Assembly (NCBI GenBank): GCA_000328365.1
Contig: KB312171.1
Coordinates: 50,405-114,404, forward strand
DNA: 64,000 nucleotides
From: Capitella teleta
Taxonomy: Eukaryota; Annelida; Polychaeta; Capitellidae
Direction: 5' to 3'
Positions 46,311 to 58,843 of this stretch are shown piece after piece. Positions within the stretch are counted from its first letter, which is position 1; each line of letters starts with the position of its first letter. The notes under the pieces were generated by a model that worked only from the letters and a program-made list of their open reading frames with translations, did no database searches and was not told the DNA's origin. Both the position numbers and the translations under genes were made by a program.

Positions 46311-49300
46311 TCAGACTCGACGTTGATCGGATGATGTGTATGCAACTGACATTGACATGGTCGTCGGCATGGTCAGTGGTCCGACTGCTTCAGCCTCGTA
46401 TCGCACGGACCAAACCTGGAAGCAATTAAATGGACATCAGAATGACCACATTGCAACTGGTCATCTCGCAACCTTTGGCCCAAAGATGATGGTCTGCGTG
46501 AGAGTGGTTCCGAGCAAGATGAGTCCAGAGAGGAAGCCATACGACGCATTGACAGCGTCCTTGATGACGTACTGCAGAGCCACCCCGATTACAGCCAGGA
46601 CGACGACGTTGTAAATGCACATTCCGATGTACTTCGAGTCATTCAGCGCCTCCACTTTCACTCTACGTGTCTCCCAGGCGAGGAAAGCCCCGAAGATGAG
46701 CAGCAGACTCTGCAGAGCGAGCAGCGCAGCGCTGAAGTGCGTCTGGAATTCCGACTTGCACTCGATCGATTGGTATTTGAAGATGATATCATTGTCGTTC
46801 GCCGATACCTTTCGCCGAATAATAAAATGTGTTAATCATTTATCACCTGTAATGATCCACGTCTGAGCACAAGGTTGGTGAATTAATGAGGCCAGAGATA
46901 CAGGTTCTATAATTAAATGTTTCTTGGACCCTTGAAACCCCCACAGGCATTTTTGCTCGTTTTGTATCAATAATTGAGTAACACCCCATTTTTTCGGAGG
47001 CTGGTGGTTCACTTCCTGTTTTTTCGTTGAAATTTGACTTATGACTCTGAATGACTGATCTTTTGACCCCGAATGACTAACCTGCTCCGTTCCATTGCGT
47101 AACACGGCTTGGACGGGATCGACGACCAGCCATGCTATCATAATGCTGACATCGACAAGTACTAAGACTAGGACCCCAAAAGCTAACTGAGGGTCTTTGA
47201 TTATCTGCGCAAAGAAATGAAATAATTAGCATAATTCTTTGTAAAGTTGTCAATTATATTTCATACTTTGGGTTTCGCCGTTTTCGTTGAAGCTATCATC
47301 ACAATATGCACACGCCATGTCTTGGAAAACAGCGCCCCAAACGTCAGAGCAAATCCAGCAACGAACGAAAACTGTCGCAGCTGCAAAATCACGATTCAAT
47401 GTCATTCACGAGTCCATCATAGCAACGCACCACGCAGAAGTATCGCTCCACCTCAATATCCGAGGATTCGAAAAGGATGGTCAAGTAGCAGAGAGTACAG
47501 CCGAGCAAAATGAGGTTATTGATGTTCGGGGAGGACATTTTGATTACCCTGTACACAGGAATAATAAAATCCTTGATGAACCAAACTCATGCAATCAACG
47601 ATAGGGATTATAAAAATAATAATAAACATTTTATTTTAGAGCTCAAACAAGTATAGGATTCTCACAGATCCTTATTATTTCTATAACATTATTCATCGCA
47701 TTCCTTTTTGATGCATCGATGGCTTTTTTAATAATAATATTGTAACCATTAACATAATATAAAACCCTGTAATAATTTGCAGGGTTTCATAGGCAGAACT
47801 ACTTTGTATGTCAATTATCACAAGTCAATTTAGTCCACCAGTGACTGAGATACGGTTCATGATTTCCCTGTAATTGGGTTGATGCCATCTGCAAACGTTT
47901 ACAAAGAAAGCGGGTGAATTGACAGATGAATTTTAGCTAACTACTTCCGGTAATATGTGTGAGCAAGCACGCCGCAGCAGTAACTGATTATATGGACGTT
48001 TTCTACTCGCTTCAATCTTTATCTAGTGACTACCAATTATTATCATGACGATGACGCTGTGGTGAGCAAAAAAAGCTTCATACTAACGTTCAAAAGGGTT
48101 GTACAAGCAGGAATGTTTATCCTTGCAATTAATAGAGCACTTTTTGGGGGGATGAAGACCGATTGATGCCAAGAACATTTTTCACTTACTTCCTTCTCCT
48201 GAACCATGTGTTAAACAAAAGTAGAAACACGGCCACCACAATCCCCAGAGAGGCCAATATGCTCGTGGTGGCATACAGCGCTGGAGAGAGCCTCACTTGT
48301 GACAGGATAAGCGTGCTACCTGCCCGAGGAGGTCTCCCACCTGATGAAGAAATATTGCAAGTCTTGTGTACTAATTTACTGAGTTAATTAACCTCTCCAC
48401 ACTAAGCCTCCATTCACCCATTCTATGTATTCGGCAGATCCGCTCACTTCCGGGTGGTATAGACCAACCATCCGCAGATTTGAACCTATCACAGGAGACA
48501 TTGAATTGAAGGAGGGAGGGCGTGACACTGCACCTTGCTGCTGGCGGATGGTGATCAGACCTTGTGGGTTGCCAGTTTTGTCGAAGCGGGTGTAGCCACG
48601 GACACCCACAAACTCCACTTCATACATACTTTCAATGATGAGATCATTGATGTCTTTGTCTGAGTATGTAAACTCGTCCAAGGTTTTGTTGAAGCCTATG
48701 GATGAAAGATGAAAAAAAAAATAACAACTTTTTTTCTAAATTAAATATTATTACATGTATTTCCCACAACGTTGCATTCATGAAGCCACTATCACCATCA
48801 GCATCATTTTTTATATTGAGAAATCTCCATCTCCCATTAGAAAAAAAGGAAAGAAAGTAGGATAAAAAACAATTACCAAAATATAAATTAAAAAAAAAAC
48901 CCTCAATGCAGTTTACAGCTACTTAATAATTCCAAAAGTGACATGTAAGCCCTCAACTTGCTTGGCGATGACCTTCGATCTTTGTCCTACAAAGTACAAT
49001 AACTATAACGACCCTCTGTGCCAGAGTTATGGTGCGGTGAGCACGGAGCTTCACAGACCATGAATTCAGAGTGAGTTCCCCCTCAAGGAATCAAACCCAA
49101 GACCCTCCGTACAAAGGCTGGGAGTGCCGCTAATGCACACTATAGGCACATCCTAGGCACATACGACTTGGAAGCATAACTTCACCGTGATTCTCCATCT
49201 TATCAATTGTTCGGTTGAGCGCTAGAGCCGCTGCCCAGATGGAGTCGTAGGCTGCTGGGCCGAAGTCCTTTCCGGTCCAATCTGAGTAGTTGGATCGTTG

Positions 49301-52300
49301 ATTAAAGATGCGCTTAAAATCCTCCGAGTCAATCCCTCCAATACTCTTCTCCAGGATCGGGTTTTCATATGACATGCCTGGAAACAGCATCAGGCGATGC
49401 AATGCCATGATACGGTTACTGACCTGTGTATATTGCGCCATCGATAACCTGAAGAAATTCTTTAGGTGAGCAATGTGGTGAATTCTGCCACCAAAATTCA
49501 TCAAACCAGTTAGCGAAGATCCATTGCACTCCGGGACCATACAGTCCTTCGGCGTATGCCTGAGGAAAAAAGTGCTTTGTATGTTGAATACATTTTGGTA
49601 CGAAAGCCCACTTTGCATATCGTCTCACCCATCTCGTCTTCATAGCTGGCAGTCACGATGATACGAACATCATGCTTCTGCAAAGGTCAGAGGTTAAACG
49701 CATTTCATGGAGAACAGAGAAAGTTAACCTTCATATTCTCAATCTGAATGCTTGCGTCCGTCTGGAATATTTCGTAGGTGATAATAGTCGTGTTACTCCT
49801 GCTCAAACGTTCGATCAAATCTTCAATTTGCTGAATATCATAGATTAACATATTGAGAGAGAAGCACCACTCAGCGATAGCACCCACTGCTGTGTGGTAT
49901 TCGTACGACTGTTGTATGATCGCCACGCGGTCCCAGTCAAACAATCGCATCAGCTCAATTCTCGCGGGATTCTGCGTGACTTCCGGTTGCACCGTTCTGA
50001 AGAACTGCGGGAAACGCTCTCTGTTGGATAAACTAGGCGACATGCAGCCGTAAGATACCTGCATGGTGTCAGTATGTAACAGGGCAATGTGTTGCGTGTA
50101 CTAACTGTAGTGAGGTTCCACTGCGTGGATCCTTCCGAACATGGTTGACACACGATTGAGCACCCGCCTCCAATGACCATCACTTTCGGGGGATCCGTGT
50201 AGAGCAGCTCATACAAGGCGTTCAGACCGTGCCCAGGGTCGCACTGGCGAAGCAAGAAATTCATTGATAGTTCCCATGAAGTCCATATGATCTGATATTC
50301 TTTTGTTTTGTGAAATGATATACACATGTGTTTTCATTGAATCAGCCTGATCAGCACAGCACAGTGATAATTGAACTCTGTTGAAGAGGGGTGCAAGGAT
50401 CCATGGCCCAAGCCCAAAACCGTTGTTTTTTGTTTTTTTGTGTTTTTTTTTTTGGGGGGGGTTGTTTTTTTTTTAATTATCCTGCGTACGAAAGCCCTGG
50501 TAAGGTTATTCAAGATCTTAACGTCAGTGTTAATATGCTCATTTGTAACTTATTGCTTTCGCATTTTGACACTTGTTATTTGCATAAATCCTACTGCACA
50601 TCTTTTTATGGCTCTGCAATGTGGATAACTTGATGAAAATAGCTTGGGTTATTTTTTTTATATTTTTTTTTCGTAGTTGACGGAAAGCCATAAGAATACC
50701 ATTTTTGACCTAAACTCCAGAAGTAGATCTAAATTTAACTGGTCTAGAAACACCACCTGCCCGCCCAGCAGTGAATGGGTTCATCCAGAAAGGATATAAG
50801 CGGCGAAGAAGAGAAGATAGGCACCGCCTTCATTGTGCTGGCCTATTGTTATGATGAGATCACCAACACCCCGACGGCGGAGATTTTTACCTTTTGCTAC
50901 CTCCTAAAAGTATAGGCTAGTAATGCAATTTGGTTATGCTTTTACCACGAGTGGGTCTTATCTCGTGGGCATAGACCCTATGCCTCGTTTCCATATCTCA
51001 TTAACTCGATTAAATCAACTGGGAACGCACCCCCATGTGATCACAACGCCTTGTAAGGCTTACATTATCACATCATGCATTACATTACATTACATCATCT
51101 GTATACATTATGGCTTGCTTACTCTTTGGTGTTCTGAATGACCTGCCTCGTCTCGTCACTAGTTAGTATTATATTCGTATTATGTTCGTAAGCCGTGAAT
51201 GGTTGGTGCAAACAGTGATCACTCGCATAGGTTACTTGTCTTCGTGTTTTAGGCACAGATAATTCAGAGTGTTAACTTCGTTCAACAGGTGCATAGTTGA
51301 TCCGACCACAGAACACGGATCCAACGATATATCCACTGCATTTTTATTACATTAGAGGTGCTTGTATTTGCTTCGATAAATTCATTAATTCACGAATGCA
51401 TTTATAATATCCGATAACAATGAGTCGTCCAGAAACAAACCCGATTATCTTATAATTTAGACTTCACACAACTTGGTTTTCTTAGCTTGAAGAAATTAAT
51501 AATCTTCACATAAACGAACAATGAGGCTTAGAATGCAAATATGAATCATTCACGAACCAATCACGTTGCTCATTAGCGGTTTTACTTCTCTGTTAACGCA
51601 AGCCTTGACTCTTAGCTGTGTTTCTTTTTCTTCATGACATAATTATGTTCCAGTACAAACAAGATGGAACATCGGCCTATCTCCCCATTGTGAAAAATGG
51701 ATCGGATCACCTAATTGAGTGACCCGCAGTTTCGCACGACTTATACAATACACGTCTATTCGACATAAAATTCATATTATATAATGCCAAAATAAAATAA
51801 AAATACAGAAAAGATAAAACCGCACATAAATTTGCCAAAAGATTATTAATTGGTGCAAAATTTGAGCGTTTTTGGTTTGGCTGAAACCGGAATCTGCAAT
51901 AATCGCGAGAGAGTGTGACAGGGTTGCCATGGCAACAGGCCACACGTAAAGACCATTTTCATGCGCGATGTTCCATCTTGTTTGTACAAGCTAAGCTTCA
52001 TGTCTATCTTATATGTTCGACATTTCAGCTTCTTTTACTCTTTGTATTATAAAGTTTTATGAGTGTTGTGTGCATATTGACGCTTCGTAAAATAATTTAG
52101 TATTAGTATTAATACTATTTTTAGTTTCACGTAATAACATTCTCCTTCAGTCCTTTCTCCTGCTTATAACCGACACAAAATAGTGGAGTAGCGGAAACGT
52201 AAGTGGTCGAGGGGTTTGACTGAATAACCAATGGAAATGAAGCCACTCACAGCAACGCAAACAGGCGAATAGGGTGCTTGAGCGAGTAGGGATTCCCGGA

Positions 52301-54382
52301 AGCAAGAGGCAAAAGATTTCATTCATAAATGGGCGAGCTTTTGGCAGTTATAGTGCATGAGGCATGAAGCATGAGGCATGAGGGGGTTTTACGGCTCCAC
52401 CCAACCCATTCGGGTGATACGGGCGCCAGAATAGTAGGCCCGGGACCGGCGTTTCCCCCCACTCTTATCGATAAATCCCAAGCGTTTTTTATCTTGCATA
52501 TCACCATTGAGAGTAGAACACGTGTTTGGCTGGAAATCCATTCATCGAAAATCTCCCAACCAATCTGAAGTTCATAGTTGGTTAACCGTTGGAATTCGTC
52601 CGTGTTAGTCGGTGTGCTCATAGAAGGACGCGTAGGGGGAAGGTGTTTGGTTTCGTGCGATCATGCGGTTATGTCATTGACACCTGGGGGCTTCGTATTG
52701 GTTCCAACATGGTTTGCTTGCTGTATGCTTCAGGAATATTGAACACAGTTGCACTCACAGTGAAAGGGCCCTGCTTTACACCACCGCGGCTTCCGGTTTA
52801 AAGTGGTTTGCAATCGAGTTTCAATTTCTTTGTAAGCTCTGGACTGTTGTCTCTCTCTTCGGGTTCGATGCATGCGTTTGTATTGCTAGCAATCTTGGCC
52901 TTGCTTTTGATTGCTGGAATTGATTCATCGCATGAGCGAATTCTAGTCCGCAGATCAAGTGAGTATTTCCCATGACCATATTGTACTTTGGGCTGGATTT
53001 GCGGTGGTGCTGGGGAAGCATGGGCGTCTTCATTATACAAGATGGGGCATCGGCCTATCTTCCAATTGAGAAACAAAAACGCCATAGCTACTAGCGTGCC
53101 CAATAGCTAGTCACTCGTAATTTTGCACGAAAATTAAAATAAAGGTCTACCCGATATACTTCATATTACTATAATGTGAGTAAAAATGCAGAAAATATAA
53201 AACTAGGTCCACTTTTGTTGAAAGGTTATTATTTGTGCAAAATGTGAGTGTTTTTTGTTGGCCGAAACCGGAATCTGCAACAATCGAGTTGACGAATGAG
53301 ACGGTTGCCATGGCAATGAAGGACACGTAAGAACCACTTTTCACGAGTGATGTCTGATCTTGTACATACTACATGTAGTGATAAATAGGCAGCTCGGTTT
53401 CATATCTATACTTCCATGCATGTGGGTAGGTGGATGACAATGTATAATATGGTGAAAACGTCAATCAACCATGCATTATTGGCCATATATAATGAATGAA
53501 TGAACAGGTGTTTTACGGCATTCTATAGCATATAGCAAGGTCGATAATTGGTGATGACATTGTGTCCAAGTTTATATATAATTTCTCAAGTCAGAGCTGA
53601 CCTTCTGTGCAGGTATAAAGAGGACTCGTTGTCTAATGATGTGAGCTTAGTAGGCAACAATAGGTTCATAGTGGAGGCTCATAGCGCCAAAGAAAATTAG
53701 TGTCTTTCTTGCTTCCAGCTTATCGACAGCAACTATGGTCCAGTCACTATCTAGTTCCACAAAATGTAACCGACGATCATCCTGAATTATCGGTTACATA
53801 ACGGTCTCATTGGCTCGTAGTACGAAATCTAGAAGTGAGCAGTGCTCCGATTCCAGAGCACTCTGATTCTTGCATCAACCGTAGCCGACCATTATTATTA
53901 TTATTATTATGGGCTCGGATACCGTCGGATTTAGTTACCATCACTACTTATATAACATCATCCATATATCAAGGAATTCCTATTACTTCTACATCATTTA
54001 CAATACATTAAAATTTAACGGATTGCATAAATAAAACAATATAGGATAATTGCATGAAACTCAATATCAAATTCCCCAAACACAGTTTTTGTTGTTGTTA
54101 ATAATGGTCAACACTTTGTTAAATTTAGCTGCCAAATGTCGAACACGGACTTACCTGCGTGTCCCCCCAAACCAGTTCGAGGTGATATCCTGGCAGGACG
54201 TCCTGGCGTTCGTTGATCTCCTCCAACGCCATCCGCATCGCTAGGAGAAGCGTCTTTCCTGCTGGCCACACTTTGCCCTCCATGGGCACCAGGCCCAGTA
54301 GTCTGAGAGGCCGAGTGACCTCTTGACGCGTGCATGACCAAAAGACACAACAGAAGAGTGCGACCATCAAGCGAGGAGCCAT
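46311..54382 (-). CDS. GABA-B-type class C GPCR
   Basis: A plasma-membrane receptor with an extracellular Venus-flytrap domain and seven helices. Fourteen exons join in phase to 763 residues: 54155-54382, 50106-50243, 49729-50058, 49612-49677, 49424-49559, 49186-49377, 48534-48695, 48393-48485, 48190-48340, 47431-47548, 47267-47380, 47082-47204, 46473-46808, 46311-46415. The start at 54382 gives a signal peptide ('MAPRLMVALFCCVF'); an ATG at 54394 is the alternative. GABA-B landmarks are 'GGGCSIVCQP', 'YGCMSPSLSNRERFPQFFRT', 'IIVTASYEDEM', 'FGPAAYDSIWAAALALN', 'SSPNINNLILLGC', 'FSKTWRVHIV' and 'DSKYIGMCIYNVVVL'. There is no Cys-rich domain between binding domain and helices, as expected for this subfamily. 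The His and Glu used by human GABBR1 for GABA are absent, and the ~34-residue tail has no coiled coil. Nine of 13 introns are 46-62 nt; intron 1 is 3.9 kb and full of repeats. Confidence 0.9.
51660..51980. mobile_element. MITE family X, copy 1 (321 bp)
   Basis: Ends CAAGATGGAACATCG and the complement CGATGTTCCATCTTG. The flanks are also palindromic (gtacaaa/tttgtac), extending the match to 51653-51987. The internal sequence matches copy 2 ('gccgaaaccggaatctgca', 'ggttgccatggcaa'). Confidence 0.85.
52345..52525 (-). mobile_element. SINE tail fragment
   Basis: On the minus strand it matches 13,590-13,735: 'gggatttatcgataagag', 'gcgcccgtatcacccgaatg', 'ggttgggtggagccgtaaaa'. The tRNA-like 5' half is missing. 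Confidence 0.75.
53038..53362. mobile_element. MITE family X, copy 2 (325 bp)
   Basis: Same family as 51,660-51,980. Ends CAAGATGGGGCATC and GATGTCTGATCTTG, flanked by TA on both sides (53036-53037, 53363-53364), which fixes the element limits and the TA target. Confidence 0.8.
53740..53925 (+). repeat. Foldback-type repeat, partial copy C
   Basis: Matches the left part of copy B: 'ctagttccacaa.atgtaacc', 'catcctgaat', 'ggttacataacgg', 'tgattcttgcatca'. It ends in an (ATT)n tract. Confidence 0.65.
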
Positions 54383-54694
54383 CGTGTGGGGCATCGTCCA
54401 CCAGCGAACAACCTTATACTGCCCTCTCTGGCCTACCTCCGATCGATTCAAGAGGAGCAGGCGCAGGGGGAGAAAAGAACGAGACACAAGTATGCTGCAT
54501 CTTAGACCGAGTGCTACGCCATGTGGTCATTTCGTTGTCACTCTATTGGAATGACTCCGAATGAGCCAAACGTACAATTGTTAAAATATATAAATGCTAA
54601 ATGTCTATTGGGAGCTACAAACTGTTTTATAGATGATTGCTCAATCCAAACCACCTTAAATGTTTGAATTCTCGTAGAATACGATATATGCACA

Positions 54695-55125
54695 NNNNNN
54701 NNNNNNNNNNNNNNNNNNNNNNNNNNNNNNNNNNNNNNNNNNNNNNNNNNNNNNNNNNNNNNNNNNNNNNNNNNNNNNNNNNNNNNNNNNNNNNNNNNNN
54801 NNNNNNNNNNNNNNNNNNNNNNNNNNNNNNNNNNNNNNNNNNNNNNNNNNNNNNNNNNNNNNNNNNNNNNNNNNNNNNNNNNNNNNNNNNNNNNNNNNNN
54901 NNNNNNNNNNNNNNNNNNNNNNNNNNNNNNNNNNNNNNNNNNNNNNNNNNNNNNNNNNNNNNNNNNNNNNNNNNNNNNNNNNNNNNNNNNNNNNNNNNNN
55001 NNNNNNNNNNNNNNNNNNNNNNNNNNNNNNNNNNNNNNNNNNNNNNNNNNNNNNNNNNNNNNNNNNNNNNNNNNNNNNNNNNNNNNNNNNNNNNNNNNNN
55101 NNNNNNNNNNNNNNNNNNNNNNNNN
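54695..55125. other. Assembly gap (431 N)
   Basis: Run of N directly before the 40-bp satellite. The gap probably reflects difficulty assembling the array's edge. Open frames crossing it are meaningless. Confidence 1.
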
Positions 55126-55188
55126 AATAAACACAGGCTCGCACAGACATTTCAGATACAATTATTACACATACAATAGATACAATTA

Positions 55189-57579
55189 GAGTACTGGTCC
55201 ATCTTTTAAGGGGCCACGGACTCATGCAGAGTACTGGTCCACCTTTTAAGGGGCCACGGACTCATGCTGAGTACTGGTCCACCTTTTAAGGGGCCACGCA
55301 CTCATGCAGAGTACTTGTACACCTTTTAAGGGGCCACGGACTCATGCTGAGTACTGGTCCACCTTTTAAGGGGCCACGCACTCATGCAGAGTACTTGTAC
55401 ACCTTTTAAGGGGCCACGGACTCATGCTGAGTACTGGTCCACCTTTTAAGGAGCCACGGACTCATGCTGAGTACTGGTCCACCTTTTAAGGGGCCACGCA
55501 CTCATGCTGAGTACTGGTCCACCTTTTAAGGGGCCACGCACTCATGCAGAGTACTGGTCCACCTTTTAAGGGGCCACGCACTCATGCAGAGTACTGGTCC
55601 ACCTTTTAAGGGGCCACGGACTCATGCTGAGTACTGGTCCACCTTTTAAGGGGCCACGCATTCATGCAGAGTACTGGTCCACCTTTTAAGGGGCCACGCA
55701 CTCATGCAGAGTACTGGTCCACATTTTAAGGGGCCACGCACTCATGCTGAATACTGGTCCACCTTTTAAGGGGCCACGCACTCATGCAGAGTACTGGTCC
55801 ACCTTTTAAGGGGCCACGGACTCATGCTGAGTACTGGTCCACCTTTTAAGGGGCCACGCACTCATGCAGAGTACTTGTACACCTTTTAAGGGGCCACGGA
55901 CTCATGGTGAGTACTGGTCCACCTTTTAAGGAGCCACACACTCATGCAGAGTACTGGTCCACCTTTTAAGGGGCCACGGACTCATGCAGAGTACTGGTCC
56001 ACCTTTTAAGGGGCCACGCACTCATGCAGAGTACTGGTCCACCTTTTAAGGGGCCACGCACTCATGCAGAGTACTTGTACACCTTTTAAGGGGCCACGGA
56101 CTCATGCTGAGTACTGGTCCACCTTTTAAGGGGCCACGCACTCATGCTGAGTACTTGTACACCTTTTAAGGGGCCACGGACTCATGCAGAGTACTGGTCC
56201 ACCTTTTAAGGAGCCACACACTCATGCAGAGTACTGGTCCACCTTTTAAGGGGCCACGCACTCATGCTGAGTACTGGTCCACCTTTTAAGGGGCCACGCA
56301 CTCATGCTGAGTACTGGTCCACCTTTTAAGGGGCCACGCACTCATGCTGAGTACTGGTCCACCTTTTAAGGGGCCACGCACTCATGCAGAGTACTTGTAC
56401 ACCTTTTAAGGGGCCACGCACTCATGCAGAGTACTTGTACACCTTTTAAGGGGCCACGCACTCATGCAGAGTACTGGTCCACCTTTTAAGGGGCCACGCA
56501 CTCATGCTGAGTACTTGTACACCTTTTAAGGGGCCACGGACTCATGCAGAGTACTGGTCCACCTTTTAAGGAGCCACACACTCATGCAGAGTACTGGTCC
56601 ACCTTTTAAGGGGCCACGCACTCATGCAGAGTACTTGTACACCTTTTAAGGGGCCACGCATTCATGCAGAGTACTGGTCCACCTTTTAAGGGGCCACACA
56701 CTCATGCTGAGTACTTGTACACCTTTTAAGGGGCCACGCACTCATGCAGAGTACTGGTCCACTTTAAAGGAGCCACGCACTCATGCAGAGTACTGGTCCA
56801 CTTTTAAGGGGCCACGCACTCATGCAGAGTATTGGTCCACCTTTTAAGGAGCCATGCACTCATGCAGAGTACTGGTCCACCTTTTAAGGGGCCACGCACT
56901 CATGCTGAGTACTTGTACACCTTTTAAGGGGCCACGCACTTATGCAGAGTACTGGTCCACCTTTTAAGGAGCCACGCACTCATGCAGAGTACTGGTCCAT
57001 TTTTAAGGGGCCACGCACTCATGCAGAGTACTGGTCCACTTTTAAGGGGCCACGCACTCATGCAGAGTACTGGTCCACCTTTTAAGGAGCCACGCACTCA
57101 TGCAGAGTACTGGTCCACCTTTTAAGGGGCCACGCACTCATGCTGAGTACTTGTACACCTTTTAAGGGGCCACGGACTCATGCAGAGTACTGGTCCACCT
57201 TTTAAGGAGCCACGCACTCATGCAGAGTACTGGTCCACCTTTTAAGGGGCCACGCACTCATGCAGAGTACTTGTACACCTTTTAAGGGGCCACGAACTCT
57301 TGCAGAGTACTGGTCCACCTTTTAAGGGGCCACGCACTCATGCTGAGTACTGGTACACCTTTTAAGGGGCCACGCACTCATGCAGAGTACTGGTCCACCT
57401 TTTAAGGAGCCACGCACTCATGCAGAGTACTGGTCCACTTTTAAGGGGCCACGCACTCATGCTGAGTACTTGTACACCTTTTAAGGGGCCACGCACTCAT
57501 GCAGAGTACTGGTCCACCTTTTAAGGGGCCATGGACTCATGCAGAGTACTGGTGCACCTTTTAAGGGGCCACGGACTCG
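55189..57579. repeat. 40-bp satellite/minisatellite, about 60 copies
   Basis: Monomer begins gagtactggtccacc, continues ttttaaggggccacg and ends cactcatgca. Linked variants alternate: ggtcc or tgtac after 'gtact', cacgca or cacgga, and gcaga or gctga at the junction. From about 56,760 several monomers are 38-39 bp with a shortened 'ccttttaa' part. Every frame has stops (ttTAAg), so it is not coding. The gctga junction creates a perfect short dyad, ACTCA-tgc-TGAGT. Confidence 0.98.
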
Positions 57580-57799
57580 TCAGGGTGTTGAATGAGGTTT
57601 TGGTTCCTGGTGGCATGTAATAATAAATCTTCAGTCTTTGAATCGTATAAACTCGATCTTTGCATAGCATTTATACAAGAGCACCCCACCCCCCCCCTCT
57701 CCTTCTATCCTGGGTATAAATCAAGACCGAACTTTAACTGAGAAAGTGCGCCAATGTTAGTGATTTCCTGCACAATTTAAACAATTTAGTGCTTTTCAA
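57580..57799. other. No gene seen
   Basis: Short non-coding spacer with a C-run at ~57,685. Confidence 0.5.
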
Positions 57800-58683
57800 A
57801 GACTAAGTTGGCCCAGTATGCTGAATATGCGACAGGAGAGAAATACGACAAACCAATAATATGCAGAGTTAAATTTTATACGGCCACAGGGTCAGTCGAA
57901 AATCCCCTGGTGAGAAGCGCAGATCTCTGCTAGTTCAACTCACCAGATACAAGGACAAGAAATTTATCACCAGAAAGAGAAACACTCATCGTAGCACGAG
58001 GCCTCAAGTGTTCATTAACGAAGACCTCGCTCGGATGAGAGCAATACTTCTCTTCAAGGCAAGGAAGATGGTAACTACCAAAAAACTGCTTGGAGCATGG
58101 TCATATGACATCCTTGTAAAGAGCAATCAGGACAAGATCATCCCCATCTCGACTCAAGTAGGGTCACTCTAATACGTAGACTCACGCCAATATCGTTTTA
58201 ATCGCTTCTCTTACTTTAAGTCTTTTCCTATTTTACTTTCATTAAAAAAAAAAAGATGTTTGCAATTAGTTTTCCTTATTTTTCTGTGCCATAAAATACC
58301 CTGGCTTATAACTGGTGCATTAGCTGTGGAACGTGTAATATTTAATTTGAACTTATTATGCCCCTGCATGGTTGCATCAAGTAATTCTGGTGGAGGTCAT
58401 GTCGTACAATATTTCCATTGCTAGCCCACTTGATACTAATACTTTTTTTTTTCATTTATTAAACTTCCCGGTAACTGTTTTTGTCGATCGTGGTCTTCTG
58501 GGTGAGATTGACCCTGATCTTAAACCCCTTTCCGATTCCTACAGAGGTTCATCATACTATTTGTCATCAGACTTTCACAAATTAGTCTTGGAATCCAAAG
58601 TAATGATAATTATGAAATCCCAATCCAAGCCTTCATTTATGAAGAAACAAGCATTTTTGTTTTCAGATTTATTTCTACGGTAA
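57800..58683 (+). mobile_element. LINE 5' fragment (ORF1 end and ORF2 start)
   Basis: A frame at 57897-58172 codes the C-terminal part of a LINE ORF1-like protein ('RPQVFINEDLARMRAILLFK', 'ARKMVTTKKLLGAWSYD'), matching the conserved 'vfvNEdL..R..Ll..AR......aW' pattern. After a spacer, 58372-58683 carries 'EIDPDLKPLSD' and 'YYLSSDFHKL', resembling the start of an endonuclease-bearing ORF2, and then diverges. The element is broken off at about 58,690. Its relation to the LINEs elsewhere in the window is not established. Confidence 0.6.
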
Positions 58684-58843
58684 TTGTAATGCGTAATTAT
58701 ATCACCTAGCCTCAAAAGCTTTGCGTACTTGAGTGTTTAATCCGTGCATAGTGAATGCGTATAAATAAACAATTTATTTCAGTTAAATTTTTTAATTAGT
58801 TAATTTGTGACAAAAACAAGAAAGAGATGGTTATATTCAAATA

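Larger units (their letters stand above)
50244..54154. other. First intron of the GABA-B-like gene (repeat-rich)
   Basis: Bounded by donor CAG/GTAAGT (54,154) and acceptor 'gcttcgccag' (50,244). It holds two copies of one MITE, a SINE tail and a partial foldback repeat. An A/T-G tract sits at ~50,425-50,475. No exon of another gene is recognised. Confidence 0.75.

Noticed and set aside
54538-55225. Open frames on both strands across the N gap
   Set aside because: Created by undetermined bases; they carry no information.
55189-57579. CRISPR-like array
   Set aside because: No unique spacers: 40-bp units are head-to-tail copies, in an animal genome.
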